From contig OZ241994.1 in assembly GCA_965204525.1 (NCBI GenBank), positions 3,906,001 to 3,970,000 on the forward strand: 64,000 bases of DNA, written 5' to 3'. Source of the stretch: Bin5 sp965204525 (lineage in GTDB: Bacteria; Chloroflexota; Anaerolineae; Caldilineales; Caldilineaceae). The notes beneath the pieces are model-generated. The model was not told where the DNA came from and searched no databases. It saw only the letters and a program-made list of their open reading frames with translations. Shown here one piece after another: positions 8,772-17,535 of the stretch. Position numbers and translations under genes: made by a program. Numbering within the stretch: position 1 is the first letter of the stretch; each line of letters starts with the position of its first letter.

Positions 8772-9087
8772 GATGGAATACCTCCTCCATCTCCGCCCAG
8801 CGCTCGCCTTCGGCCGCGCTCTCCACCGGCTCCTGGCAGGGGTCGGTCAGCTTCCACCACGCCTGCGTCACCGGATCGGCCGCCATCTTCGCCATATCGG
8901 CCTCGTAATCGTCCCCCACATACTCGTAATAGGCGAACAGATAGCCGTCCCGCATGAAGATCGTGTAGTTGCGCATATTGCAGTCGCTGATGCGCTGCAG
9001 GACTTCCGGCCAGGTGTTGGCGTGCAGATGTACGTAGGCGTCCTCCAACTCCGGCCTGACGCGAATGATCATTCCGTATCGTTTCAT
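8764..9087 (-). CDS. rhaM: L-rhamnose mutarotase
   Basis: This 107-residue protein of the DUF718/RhaM family interconverts alpha and beta anomers of L-rhamnose or related 6-deoxyhexoses. The family pattern is clear: an N-terminal Y-G-M-I-I-R-V-R-P-E, then H-A-N-T-W-P-E-V with the catalytic His, R-N-Y-T-I-F, A-Y-Y-E-Y, and the closing W-A-E-M-E-E-V-F-H. GGGGGG lies upstream of the ATG. The gene is translationally coupled to the downstream lactonase, so the two probably act on the same sugar. Confidence 0.93.
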   Translation of the reverse strand: MKRYGMIIRVRPELEDAYVHLHANTWPEVLQRISDCNMRNYTIFMRDGYLFAYYEYVGDDYEADMAKMAADPVTQAWWKLTDPCQEPVESAAEGERWAEMEEVFHHD

Positions 9088-9132
9088 CGGTCTTCCCCCC
9101 TCTTCGTGGCCGGCGCCCCGTGCCCGCCGCCT

Positions 9133-10167
9133 CTACAGCAGCGGCAGGTTCACCGTCTTCCCGCTGCGCCGGCTGCGATGGACCGCCTCGGTGAACTCCA
9201 TATATTTCACGCCGGTGGCGAAATCGGTGTGCGTGATCACCTCGTGCCCGCGGATCGCGCTGATGAACTCCTCCTCTACGCGCCATCCTCCCGCCTCGTG
9301 GGCCGGCACTTCGATTTCACTCAGGCCGCTGTCGCCGCGCTGTCCGCCCGTCAGGACATCGCCGCTGAAATGCAGTGTGCCTTCGCTGCCATAGATCGTC
9401 GCCGAGGGCGGATCACCGAATCCTGTCACGTTGCTGACCTGAACGTGGGCCTGCCCGCCGCCGGCCAGGTCGGCGATGATATCGATATGATCGGGGATGC
9501 GTACGCCCATCATGCGGCCCTGTTCATCCTGGCGCACCGGCGTGAACGTCTTCCCCTTGGCGACCACGCTGGTCGCCTCGCCGACCCAGCGCATCATCGC
9601 CTCATACCAGATACCCATCGTCATCACGTTCAGCCCGCTGTAGTCCATATTGTGGCGCCAGTGCATCTCAACATCCTTGTCGATGAAGGCGCCGCCGGCG
9701 CGGATGTCCACCACCAGTACATCCCCCAGCCAGCCGTCGCGGATCAGCCGCTGGATCGTGCGGTCCACGCGCAGACTGAAGGGTGACGGCACGATCTGCG
9801 CCACCAGATGCGGCCGGCTGCGCAGCGCGTTGTACATACAGTGGGCCTCCGACGCGTTCATCGCCATGCGCGCCTCGCACATCACGTGCTTATCCGCTTC
9901 CAGCGCGGCCACCGTGACCAGACGGTGCATGTAGGGCCACGTGCCGATCACCACGGCGTCCACGTCCTCGGCCTGCACGACATCCTGCCAGTTCGTGCAG
10001 ACCCGCTCGATGCCGAACCGCTTCGCGACCCGTTCCCCCGACTCCTGGCTGCGATTGCAGACCGCGACGATTTCGACCCCTTCAATGGCCTGCAGCCCGG
10101 GAATATGCCGGTCACGCGTGTTGGCGCCTGCGCCGACAACGCCGACGCGGATGGTATCCTGAGTCAT
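9133..10167 (-). CDS. Gfo/Idh/MocA family sugar oxidoreductase
   Basis: This 344-residue NAD(P)-dependent dehydrogenase has a Rossmann start V-G-V-V-G-A-G-A-N-T-R-D-R-H near the N-terminus. The motif C-E-A-R-M-A-M-N corresponds to the family E-K-P; the usual E-K-P lysine is replaced by A-R, a change seen in subfamilies. The C-terminal half has the beta-sheet substrate domain. AGGAGG precedes the ATG by five bases. As the first gene of the run to rhaM and the lactonase, it likely oxidises the sugar to the lactone that the amidohydrolase opens. Substrate identity is inference. Confidence 0.87.
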   Translation of the reverse strand: MTQDTIRVGVVGAGANTRDRHIPGLQAIEGVEIVAVCNRSQESGERVAKRFGIERVCTNWQDVVQAEDVDAVVIGTWPYMHRLVTVAALEADKHVMCEARMAMNASEAHCMYNALRSRPHLVAQIVPSPFSLRVDRTIQRLIRDGWLGDVLVVDIRAGGAFIDKDVEMHWRHNMDYSGLNVMTMGIWYEAMMRWVGEATSVVAKGKTFTPVRQDEQGRMMGVRIPDHIDIIADLAGGGQAHVQVSNVTGFGDPPSATIYGSEGTLHFSGDVLTGGQRGDSGLSEIEVPAHEAGGWRVEEEFISAIRGHEVITHTDFATGVKYMEFTEAVHRSRRSGKTVNLPLL

Positions 10168-10476
10168 TCTTTCCTCCTGAAATGGGATGTTGTGGCTAAT
10201 CTATGGGAGTGAAACCGTGTCGAATCATGTCATCGATACTCTGGCGAATCAGTTCAGTTATGGTTGTTTTCTTTTCCGCATTTTATCATATCTGCGGCGA
10301 ACATACACGACATCTGTTGCTCCCTCTGATTTCTAATTCCGGCGCCTATTTGGCTTCAGAAACTGCCGGGGGGCTGCGTCTGCAAAAGCCTCTGGCCCAT
10401 TGTAGACCGGATCACGAGATGCTGGTATGATCCCACCGTAAACGGCACCAACTCCACAGAGGAAGCGAGAGAAAAA
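10168..10476. other. Divergent promoter region
   Basis: This AT-richer gap separates the sugar operon from the aminotransferase gene. It must hold both promoters, but I could not fix -35/-10 pairs or a convincing LacI-type operator. No gene is seen. Confidence 0.4.
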
Positions 10477-11838
10477 ATGACCGTTGCCCCTTCCATCTCC
10501 GAACTCGACGTCCGCGCTCTCTGGCATCCCCTAACCCAGCACAAACCGCTGTCCAACACACCGCCTCCCCTCATGGTCCGCGGCGAAGGCTGCTACCTGG
10601 AAGATGACCAGGGCCGCCGCTACCTCGACGCGATGGCCGGCCTCTGGTGCGTGAACATCGGCTACGGGCGCAGCGAACTGGCCGAGACCGCCGCCGCGCA
10701 GATGACAGAGCTCGCCTATCTCGCGCCCACCATGACCCACCCGCCCGGCGCACAGCTGGCCGACAAGATACTGGACCTGCTCGGCTGGCCCGGCCGCGTC
10801 TACTTCTCCTCCAGCGGCTCCGAAGCCAACGAGGTCGCCTTCAAAGTGGCCCGCCAGTACCATCTGCAATCCGGCAAGCCGGGCGGCGCCACCCGCTACA
10901 AGATCATCTCCCGCCATCGCGCCTACCATGGCAACACGCTCGGCGCGATGAGCGCCACCGGTCAGGCTGAACGCAAGATCGGCTACGGACCAATGGCGCC
11001 CGGCTTCATCCACGTTCCGCCCCCCTATCCCTACCGCGCCCATCCCAAACTCACCCCGGCCGAGCACGGCATCGCCTGCGCCCAGGCGATCGAGGAGACG
11101 ATCATCTACGAGGGGCCCGAGACCGTAGCCGCAGTCCTGATGGAGCCGATCATCTCCGGCGGCGGCGTGCTGGTCCCGCCGGACGAGTACCTGCCGCGCG
11201 TGCGCGAAATCTGCGACGAGTACGGCGTACTGCTCATCTTCGACGAGGTCGTCTCCGGCTACGGCCGCACCGGTGAAATGTTCGGCCATGACCACTGGGA
11301 GGTAAAGCCCGACATCATAACCATGGCGAAAGGGCTTTCGAGTGGCTACATGCCCCTTGCTGCGACCGCCGTGCAGGAGTATATCTTCGACGCCTTCATG
11401 GGCGAGGCCGGCGACCTGAGCCACTTCCGCCACATCAACACCTTCGGCGGCCATCCCGTGAGCACGGCTGTCGGTCTGCGCAATCTGGAAATTGTTGAAG
11501 AGGAAGGCCTGACTGAGAAAGCGCGCCGCGTGGGGGACTACGCGCTGGCGCAACTTAAAAACTTGTCGTCGCACCCGTGGGTGGGCGAAGCCCGCGGCCG
11601 CGGGCTGCTCCTGGGCGTCGAACTGGTGGCGGACAGGGAGACCAAACAGCCCCTCGACGACGCCGAGGTGCTGGCGGTCCTGGGCCGCTGCAAACAGGCC
11701 GGCGTCATCCTCGGCCGCAACGGCAACACCGTCCCCGGCCTGGGCAACATCCTGATCATGGCCCCGCCGCTCGTGGCCACCGAGTCCGATATCGATCTCC
11801 TCATCGAGGCGCTGATCTTCGCCCTGGGAGAAAAGTGA
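10477..11838 (+). CDS. Class III omega-aminotransferase
   Basis: This is a 453-residue PLP enzyme of fold type I. The start resembles taurine- and beta-alanine-pyruvate aminotransferases (W-H-P-L-T-Q-H). The phosphate-binding segment is S-S-S-G-S-E-A-N-E, the cofactor Asp sits in L-L-I-F-D-E-V-V-S-G-Y-G-R, and the Schiff-base Lys in T-M-A-K-G-L-S-S-G-Y. It probably moves the terminal amino group of an omega-amino acid or amine onto pyruvate. The exact substrate cannot be read. GAGG about 15 bases upstream is a loose ribosome site. It converges on the sulfatase. Confidence 0.9.
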   Translation: MTVAPSISELDVRALWHPLTQHKPLSNTPPPLMVRGEGCYLEDDQGRRYLDAMAGLWCVNIGYGRSELAETAAAQMTELAYLAPTMTHPPGAQLADKILDLLGWPGRVYFSSSGSEANEVAFKVARQYHLQSGKPGGATRYKIISRHRAYHGNTLGAMSATGQAERKIGYGPMAPGFIHVPPPYPYRAHPKLTPAEHGIACAQAIEETIIYEGPETVAAVLMEPIISGGGVLVPPDEYLPRVREICDEYGVLLIFDEVVSGYGRTGEMFGHDHWEVKPDIITMAKGLSSGYMPLAATAVQEYIFDAFMGEAGDLSHFRHINTFGGHPVSTAVGLRNLEIVEEEGLTEKARRVGDYALAQLKNLSSHPWVGEARGRGLLLGVELVADRETKQPLDDAEVLAVLGRCKQAGVILGRNGNTVPGLGNILIMAPPLVATESDIDLLIEALIFALGEK

Positions 11839-11845
11839 CGCCGCC

Positions 11846-11879
11846 AGCCGGGGACTGCACCCACCCCCGGCCCCCGGCT
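11846..11879. terminator. Convergent hairpin
   Basis: AGCCGGGG (11846-11853) pairs perfectly with CCCCGGCT (11872-11879). It lies between the aminotransferase and sulfatase stops. The T-run is weak, so function as an intrinsic terminator is uncertain. Confidence 0.4.
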
Positions 11880-11888
11880 TAAAACATA

Positions 11889-13229
11889 CTAACCGCGAAT
11901 ATCCAACCTCTCCCTCCGCAGCCACAGGCTGACCGAGTCGCGTTCCGAAACGCCCGGATGCGGATCGCCCGGGCTATCCACGTACGCGCCCGCCGGCGCC
12001 GGTACCGGTCCCCGCAGCAGGGGGTCATCGGTGCGCTCCATCCATGACGTGAGCCGGCCGCGCATCTCCGCCAGCGCTTCGGCGTAAGCAGGATCGTTCA
12101 CCAGGTTACACGCCTCGTTCGGATCATAGATCAGATCGTAGAGCGCCTCCTGGTGGACTTTGCGCCCGGCCAGGCCGTTGTCCATCAGATACTGTTTGCT
12201 CGGCCCGTTGTCGATATTGGGCATCGTCGTCGTCGTCCACTGATCGAATCGCCGGATATACTTCCAGCGCTGCGTGCGCACCGCCCGTTTCGGTTCATAG
12301 CCCGCGTGATAGCTCACCTCTCCGAAGATCTCCTCGTTGATCTCCTCCGTAGTACCCGCCACCAGCGGCACAACAGATCGTCCTTGCAGCCATGCCGGCG
12401 GCTCGACGTCCAGCAGATCGCACAGTGTCGGGTAGATGTCGATCTGCGAGACCATACCGTCCACGACCTTGCCGCCGCTGAAGCCGTGCGGCCCGCGCAT
12501 GATCAGCGAAACGCCGAAGCCGTGGTCGGTCAGCGTGCACTTCATGCCGGGGAAGGCCAGCCCGTGGTCCGTCGTGTAGATGAACAGCGTATCCTCGGCC
12601 AGGCCCGCCTCCTCCAGCGCATTCAAAACGATCCCCACCTGGTCGTCCAGGATCTTGGCCATGCGCTTGTAGGAGGCCATGTCGTAGCGGGTCTCCGGCG
12701 TATCGGGCAGCGGCGCCGGCGGCAGCGTATAACGCTCGTCCTCTTCCTCGCTCGGATCCGGGAAGACGCGATGGGTCTCAGAATAACCCACCGCCAGGAA
12801 GAAGGGACGGTCATGCTCCCGGTTGATGAACTCGACCGCAGCCTCCGTTCTGTACTCCGGACCCTTGGACCCGGGCGGGTCGGCTTCCGCGATCCATTCG
12901 TAACCCAGCGTGCGTGAATCGAGCGTCAGGTGTTGAAAACCGCACAAGGCCGTGCGGTAGCCGTGGCCGTGTAGAAAGTTCGCCAGGTGCCGTTCGGGAT
13001 GCTGCAGGAAGAAGTCGCGGTTGGCCAGTCCCAGCTGCCCGCAGGAATGCGAGCTCTGGCCCGTGAGCAGACAGGCCCGGCTCGGCGAGCATGTCGGCGC
13101 CGCGCTGAACGCCCGCCGGAATAGAACGCCCTCCTCCGCCAGCCGCTGCAGATTGGGCGCGGGCACCGCATGGCCGTACGGCTGCAGGTAGCGGCCCGTG
13201 TCATGAGAATGCAGGTAGATAATGTTCAT
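11889..13229 (-). CDS. Sulfatase (formylglycine-dependent)
   Basis: This 446-residue type I sulfatase cleaves sulfate esters. The activation motif C-S-P-S-R-A-C-L-L-T-G near residues 47-57 contains the C-x-P-S-R signature whose Cys becomes formylglycine. The N-terminus has H-S-H-D-T-G-R, a metal-site variant common in bacterial sulfatases, and the mid-protein T-T-D-H-G-L carries the second metal-site pair. No signal peptide is seen, so it may be cytoplasmic. GAGGAA precedes the ATG. The neighbours (GH32-like protein and MFS pair) suggest breakdown of a sulfated glycan, but no anaerobic sulfatase-maturase lies nearby. Confidence 0.9.
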   Translation of the reverse strand: MNIIYLHSHDTGRYLQPYGHAVPAPNLQRLAEEGVLFRRAFSAAPTCSPSRACLLTGQSSHSCGQLGLANRDFFLQHPERHLANFLHGHGYRTALCGFQHLTLDSRTLGYEWIAEADPPGSKGPEYRTEAAVEFINREHDRPFFLAVGYSETHRVFPDPSEEEDERYTLPPAPLPDTPETRYDMASYKRMAKILDDQVGIVLNALEEAGLAEDTLFIYTTDHGLAFPGMKCTLTDHGFGVSLIMRGPHGFSGGKVVDGMVSQIDIYPTLCDLLDVEPPAWLQGRSVVPLVAGTTEEINEEIFGEVSYHAGYEPKRAVRTQRWKYIRRFDQWTTTTMPNIDNGPSKQYLMDNGLAGRKVHQEALYDLIYDPNEACNLVNDPAYAEALAEMRGRLTSWMERTDDPLLRGPVPAPAGAYVDSPGDPHPGVSERDSVSLWLRRERLDIRG

Positions 13230-13376
13230 ATGAGGATTCCTCGCTACGGTGTGTGCATGATGAACCCGGTCGCCGGTGCAGCGGCCTCTGATTTATGTGA
13301 ACCGTCTGATGGAGAAAACGAAATCATCATGGCACGGTTCATATGAACGGCGCAAACTGCCGCCCACGGACGATTC
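13230..13376. other. Intergenic gap
   Basis: The gap lies between the MFS stop and the sulfatase start. It contains an inverted pair around TTTATGTGAACCGTC and CACGGTTCATATGAAC (13290-13345) that may form a hairpin at the end of the MFS transcript. Confidence 0.3.
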
Positions 13377-14705
13377 TTATCCCGACTCGCGTCCCCAGAC
13401 AGACACCAGCACAAAAGCCGCCAGCGTACAGACGGCCGACACCGGCCCCAGTCCCCACACGCCAAAATGCGTGTACATCCACGGCCCCGTAAAACCGGTG
13501 AGGGTAACACCCAGCAGGTTTATCGCCACCGCGAGCGATATCACCTTCCCCCGCCGGTCCGGAGCCTGTTCGCTGATCAAGGCGATGGCGCTAACGAGGC
13601 CGTACTCGTATGCAAAACGCAGCAGCAGCAATGCGCCAATCACCGGCCACAGCCCGCTATTGACAATCGGCAGAGCGATGTAGAACAGCATTGAACCGAG
13701 AATACCTGCCTGAAACGAGCGCTTCTTGCCCACCCGGTCCGTGATCAGGGAGACGAGAACAGCCCCGATCAGTTCTGCCGCGCCTTGAGCCAGGGCCGCC
13801 AGGCCAAGGGCCGATGCAGTCAGGCCGTATTCGTTCTGCAGCCAGACGCCGTGAGCAATCAGGACGTGGCCCTGGCTGAACAGGAAGAGGCAATTCGCAC
13901 CGATGACCGCGTAAGCCGAGCGCCGGTTGGAGCCCAGATCGAAAAGGGCGTTGATATGCCGCACAGCGCGAAGGACGACGGTTGAGAGCTGAGGGGCAAG
14001 AGCAGGCTTAACCTTCTTCTCTGCGGCGTCTTCCAGGATGCCGCTTACATCTGGAATGGCTGCCCGCGCCTCACCGGTTCCTTCTTTGTCCCCTGCCAGC
14101 GGCGTGTCTGCGCCTCTCGGTGCCTTGGGCAGGAATCCAAGGAGTGCCCAAGCGGAGAGTATCGCAGTGCCCAGAACGAAAAAGGGAAGCTGCCAGCTGA
14201 ACTGGTCGAAGAGGAGGCCCATCAGCGACAGGCCGAAGATCCCCGCCAAGGCCCAGGAGTACTCAAGTATGCCGATGCCGCGCGCCCGCTGCGCAAAGGG
14301 CAGCTGCGCGCTGATGTAGGCCTGGACGGTCGGCACGAAGCCGGTCAACCCCACGCCCGACAGGACCATCCCGGCCGCGACCGACCAGAATCCGGCGCCG
14401 CTGCCCATCAGAAAGGTGCCGGCCGCGGCCAGGACGAGGCCGAGGCGCATGACGCGCAAATAGCCGTGGCGATCCGCCGCGTTCCCGAACAGCGGCGCGC
14501 TCAGCCCCACCACGCTGCGCAGGCTGAGTAGACGGCCCAGAACAACGACATTCAGGCCCATCCCCAGTGCAATGATCTGCAGGAAGGAGTAGAAGAGCTG
14601 GATCGAGGTATCGACGACAAGCCGTGTCGCGACACAGGCAGCCAGGATATAGCGAAAGTGGGCGAAACCCCGCGCCGCCTCCGCCCGCGTCTGCCCGCTA
14701 CTCAT
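13377..14705 (-). CDS. MFS transporter, copy 1
   Basis: This 442-residue, twelve-helix major facilitator is clearly a paralogue of the protein at 16237-17535: both contain F-V-P-T/F-L-P-T then Q-A-Y-I-S-A, P-F-A-Q-R-A-R-G-I-G and L-E-Y-S-W-A-L-A-G-I. I take the ATG at 14705 (M-S-S-G-Q-T-R-A-E) because it aligns with the start of the paralogue. A longer in-frame extension has no similarity. The loop between helices 6 and 7 is long and charged. It lies 70 bases after the GH32-like gene. The substrate is unknown, and a sugar product of that neighbour is the simplest guess. Confidence 0.85.
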   Translation of the reverse strand: MSSGQTRAEAARGFAHFRYILAACVATRLVVDTSIQLFYSFLQIIALGMGLNVVVLGRLLSLRSVVGLSAPLFGNAADRHGYLRVMRLGLVLAAAGTFLMGSGAGFWSVAAGMVLSGVGLTGFVPTVQAYISAQLPFAQRARGIGILEYSWALAGIFGLSLMGLLFDQFSWQLPFFVLGTAILSAWALLGFLPKAPRGADTPLAGDKEGTGEARAAIPDVSGILEDAAEKKVKPALAPQLSTVVLRAVRHINALFDLGSNRRSAYAVIGANCLFLFSQGHVLIAHGVWLQNEYGLTASALGLAALAQGAAELIGAVLVSLITDRVGKKRSFQAGILGSMLFYIALPIVNSGLWPVIGALLLLRFAYEYGLVSAIALISEQAPDRRGKVISLAVAINLLGVTLTGFTGPWMYTHFGVWGLGPVSAVCTLAAFVLVSVWGRESG

Positions 14706-14775
14706 GGATACGGCGCATGGTCGCGCCACCAGGCAGGAACGAAACAACTGCCATCAATTTGCCCGCCTCAGCAAT

Positions 14776-16203
14776 CTATCTGGTTGCCATCCTGATGCCG
14801 TCGAAACGGGCCTCGCCCTCGGTCACGAAGAGACCCAGCCCGCCCTCGCGCCGGTCATAGATGCGGCCGGAAAGCGCCACACGCTCATCGACATAGACGA
14901 CCAGAGCCGTGCCGTCGACTAGCAGCTGTACCTTAATCGGCCTGTCCGGTTCCAGAACGACCCTGCGTTCGAGCATAAAGGGCGGGTTCGTCGTGGTGAT
15001 GCTGAACTGCGGCGACCAGCGGTCCAGCACGACCCTGTTCCTGGCCGGCTCCAGCCGCACCTGGTAGTAGGACTCCAGATCATCGCTGGCTCGCAGCATC
15101 AGGCCGCAGTTGGTCGTCCCCGGGGTGAAAGTCACGGTCGCCTCGATCAGGCACTCAGCCGGCATCTCCCCCAGCGTCATCAGCGCGTAACGGCCGATTG
15201 CAGATGTCCGGGCGCTCTCTCCCTGGACCTCCCAGTTGCCAAGTACAGGTTGGGGCTCAAGCAGCGCTGGGTTGTCGAATGCCCCGGCGACCGTATCGGG
15301 CATGCGTACCGTCAGCGAGCCGTCCTGCTGCGCCACAACCTCATGCACGACCAGATTGCCGCCCCAAAGCCATTCGCCGTCGTCCGTCTCCCCCGCGCGC
15401 GTCGGCAGCCAGCCAAACAGATAGCGCTGCGATCCATCTCCTGCTGTCTTGCCCGCACCGTAGGCAAGGCCGTCGAACATGTCGTCGTCCGCAGAGAGCC
15501 ACGGCCCCGCCAAACTGTGCGCCATCCGGTAATGGGTGGCGATCCACTCCCTGGAGACCGAGTAGACCAGGTACCACAGTTCCCCGTGATGGAACAGGTC
15601 CGGGCAGGGATGCGCCCACACCTCATCCGGCGCCCACAACGGCGGCCGCCCCTCCCACGTCACCAGGTCGGAGCTGACGGCCAGGCCGATACAGCCGCGG
15701 TTGCGCACCGGGCCGCGATCCCTGCGCGCCGTCATCAGCATCCAGTACTCCCCGGCCGCCTCGTTCCAGAAGACAAAGGGATCGCGCCAGTCGTCCAGCT
15801 CATACCCCAGGGCCGTAGGCGCAGCGAAGCGGAACTCCGGATCCTTTTGCCACGTGCGCAGGTCTGTGCTGGTGGCCCGCATAACCACCTGCGCAGCCTT
15901 GCCGGTTCCCGCGAAGGATGGATTGATGCCCGTGTAGTAGATGTAGAAAATACCGTCGCCCGCGATCACCGACCCTGTCCCGACATCGACGTCCTGCTCA
16001 TCGGGGGCCCCATGTGTTACCGCCTCGCCCCATTCCTCGAAGTGGACAAAGTCGCGCGTCACCAGGTGATACCAGGGCCGGCCCGGTCCATGGCCGGTCT
16101 CAGCCCCATATTCCTTGATGTAGAAGAGGTGGTAGTCGCCCTTCCAATAGAAGGGGATGAAGTCACCCGCTACCCCGTCGTCAGGTCGGTAGAGAACTGT
16201 CAT
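14776..16203 (-). CDS. GH32-like five-bladed propeller protein
   Basis: This 475-residue protein has a glycosyl hydrolase family 32/43-like propeller in its first 310 residues and a beta-sandwich after it. The nucleophile Asp is plausible in A-G-D-F-I-P-F-Y-W-K-G-D-Y-H-L-F-Y, and the transition-state motif R-D-P is present in W-R-D-P-F. The third GH32 motif normally reads E-C-P, but here it is H-P-C-P-D-L-F, so the usual acid/base Glu is absent. Activity on fructans is therefore doubtful. The ATG at 16203 follows GGGGG by six bases. It has no signal peptide and sits between two paralogous MFS genes. Confidence 0.75.
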   Translation of the reverse strand: MTVLYRPDDGVAGDFIPFYWKGDYHLFYIKEYGAETGHGPGRPWYHLVTRDFVHFEEWGEAVTHGAPDEQDVDVGTGSVIAGDGIFYIYYTGINPSFAGTGKAAQVVMRATSTDLRTWQKDPEFRFAAPTALGYELDDWRDPFVFWNEAAGEYWMLMTARRDRGPVRNRGCIGLAVSSDLVTWEGRPPLWAPDEVWAHPCPDLFHHGELWYLVYSVSREWIATHYRMAHSLAGPWLSADDDMFDGLAYGAGKTAGDGSQRYLFGWLPTRAGETDDGEWLWGGNLVVHEVVAQQDGSLTVRMPDTVAGAFDNPALLEPQPVLGNWEVQGESARTSAIGRYALMTLGEMPAECLIEATVTFTPGTTNCGLMLRASDDLESYYQVRLEPARNRVVLDRWSPQFSITTTNPPFMLERRVVLEPDRPIKVQLLVDGTALVVYVDERVALSGRIYDRREGGLGLFVTEGEARFDGIRMATR

Positions 16204-16236
16204 GATCTGCCCCCTTGCCACTCTCAGTGAAAGCCG

Positions 16237-17535
16237 TCAGGCCGACTCCCGGCCCCAGACCGTCAACAGTACAAACGCTGTCAGCGTACCCACCGCCGCC
16301 ACCGGCCCCAACCCCCACACGCCGAAGCGGGTATACATCCATGGCCCCGTAAAGCCGCTGAAAGTGGAGCCCAGCAGATTGAGCGCCACCGAAAGGGAGA
16401 TGACCTTGCCCCGGCGGTCCGGCGCCTGTTCGCTGATCAGGGCGATGGCGCTCACGATCCCATACTCGAACACGAAGCGCAGCAGCACCATCGCGGCGAC
16501 GACCGGCGCCAGCCCGACATTGATCAACGGCATAGAGATGTAGACCAGCAGCGATCCCAGCATGCCGAGCTGCACGGCCCGCTTCTTGCCGATCCGGTCC
16601 GTAATCAGAGAGACGAGAACACTGCCGCAAAGGTCCGCTGCGCCCTGGCCAAATGCCACCAGTCCCAACGTCTCCGGGACCAGGCCGTATTCCGTCTCCA
16701 GCCACGCGCCGTGGGCAATCAGGATGTGGACTTGGCTGAAATAGAAGAGCGCGTTGGCGCTGATGACGGCCAGCGCGGCGCGCCAGTTGGGCCCCAGATC
16801 GAAAAGTCCGGCGACTGTCTGTGCACGCAAAGGGGGGAGGGATACAAGAAGGGGAGTGAAAGAACGGCTCCTCAGCCTTTTCCGGGCCGCCTCCCGACGC
16901 CGCGCCCTTTCGGGGTCCACGACTGGTACGCCGGCCGTCGCTTCCGGCAAAAGTCCAATCAAAACCCAGCTTGCCAGCATCGCCCCGCCCAGCACGAAGA
17001 ACGGGAGCTTCCAGCTGAAACGGCCAAAGAGAAAGCCCATCAGCGGCAGACCGACAATGCCCGCCAGTGCCCAGGAGTACTCCAATACCCCAATGCCCCG
17101 CGCCCGCTGCGCAAAGGGCAGCCGCGCGCTGATGTACGCCTGGCAGGTCGGCAGGAAGCCGGTCAAGCCTGCTCCTGACACGATCATGCCGACGACGACC
17201 GACCAGATGCCCGCCCCGCTGCCCAGCAGAAACATGCCCGCCGCCGTCAACAGCAGCGACAGGCGCATAATGCGGCGATAGCCGTAGCTGTCGGCCGCCG
17301 TGCCGAACAGCGGCGCGCTCAACCCCGCCAGGCTCCGCAGGCTGACGAGACGGCCCAGGACAACGATGTCCATCCCCAGGCCCAACGCAACCGTCCGCAG
17401 GAAGGGAAAAAAGAGTTGGGTCGTTGTATCGATCGCCAGGCGGGTGGCGATACAGGCGGCCAGGATATTGCGAAAGCGGCTAAAGCCCCGCGGCGCCTCT
17501 GCGCGCTCTTCCGCGCGCGGCTGCCCGTTACTCAC
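16237..17535 (-). CDS. MFS transporter, copy 2
   Basis: This 432-residue twelve-helix transporter is a paralogue of the one at 13377-14705. The start is probably the GTG at 17535 (V-S-N-G-Q-P-R-A-E): it aligns with M-S-S-G-Q-T-R-A-E of the paralogue and overlaps the stop of the upstream LolA-like gene by 8 bases, a usual coupling arrangement. Helix 1-2 and 7-8 loops carry the family D-R and G-K-K-R patterns (T-D-R-I-G-K-K-R). It is followed 33 bases later by the GH32-like gene, so the three are likely one transcript. Confidence 0.85.
   Translation of the reverse strand: MSNGQPRAEERAEAPRGFSRFRNILAACIATRLAIDTTTQLFFPFLRTVALGLGMDIVVLGRLVSLRSLAGLSAPLFGTAADSYGYRRIMRLSLLLTAAGMFLLGSGAGIWSVVVGMIVSGAGLTGFLPTCQAYISARLPFAQRARGIGVLEYSWALAGIVGLPLMGFLFGRFSWKLPFFVLGGAMLASWVLIGLLPEATAGVPVVDPERARRREAARKRLRSRSFTPLLVSLPPLRAQTVAGLFDLGPNWRAALAVISANALFYFSQVHILIAHGAWLETEYGLVPETLGLVAFGQGAADLCGSVLVSLITDRIGKKRAVQLGMLGSLLVYISMPLINVGLAPVVAAMVLLRFVFEYGIVSAIALISEQAPDRRGKVISLSVALNLLGSTFSGFTGPWMYTRFGVWGLGPVAAVGTLTAFVLLTVWGRESA

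Noticed and set aside
10531..11925. Long minus-strand frame opposite the aminotransferase
   Set aside because: Antisense shadow; the composition is unlike real proteins and the aminotransferase has full motifs.
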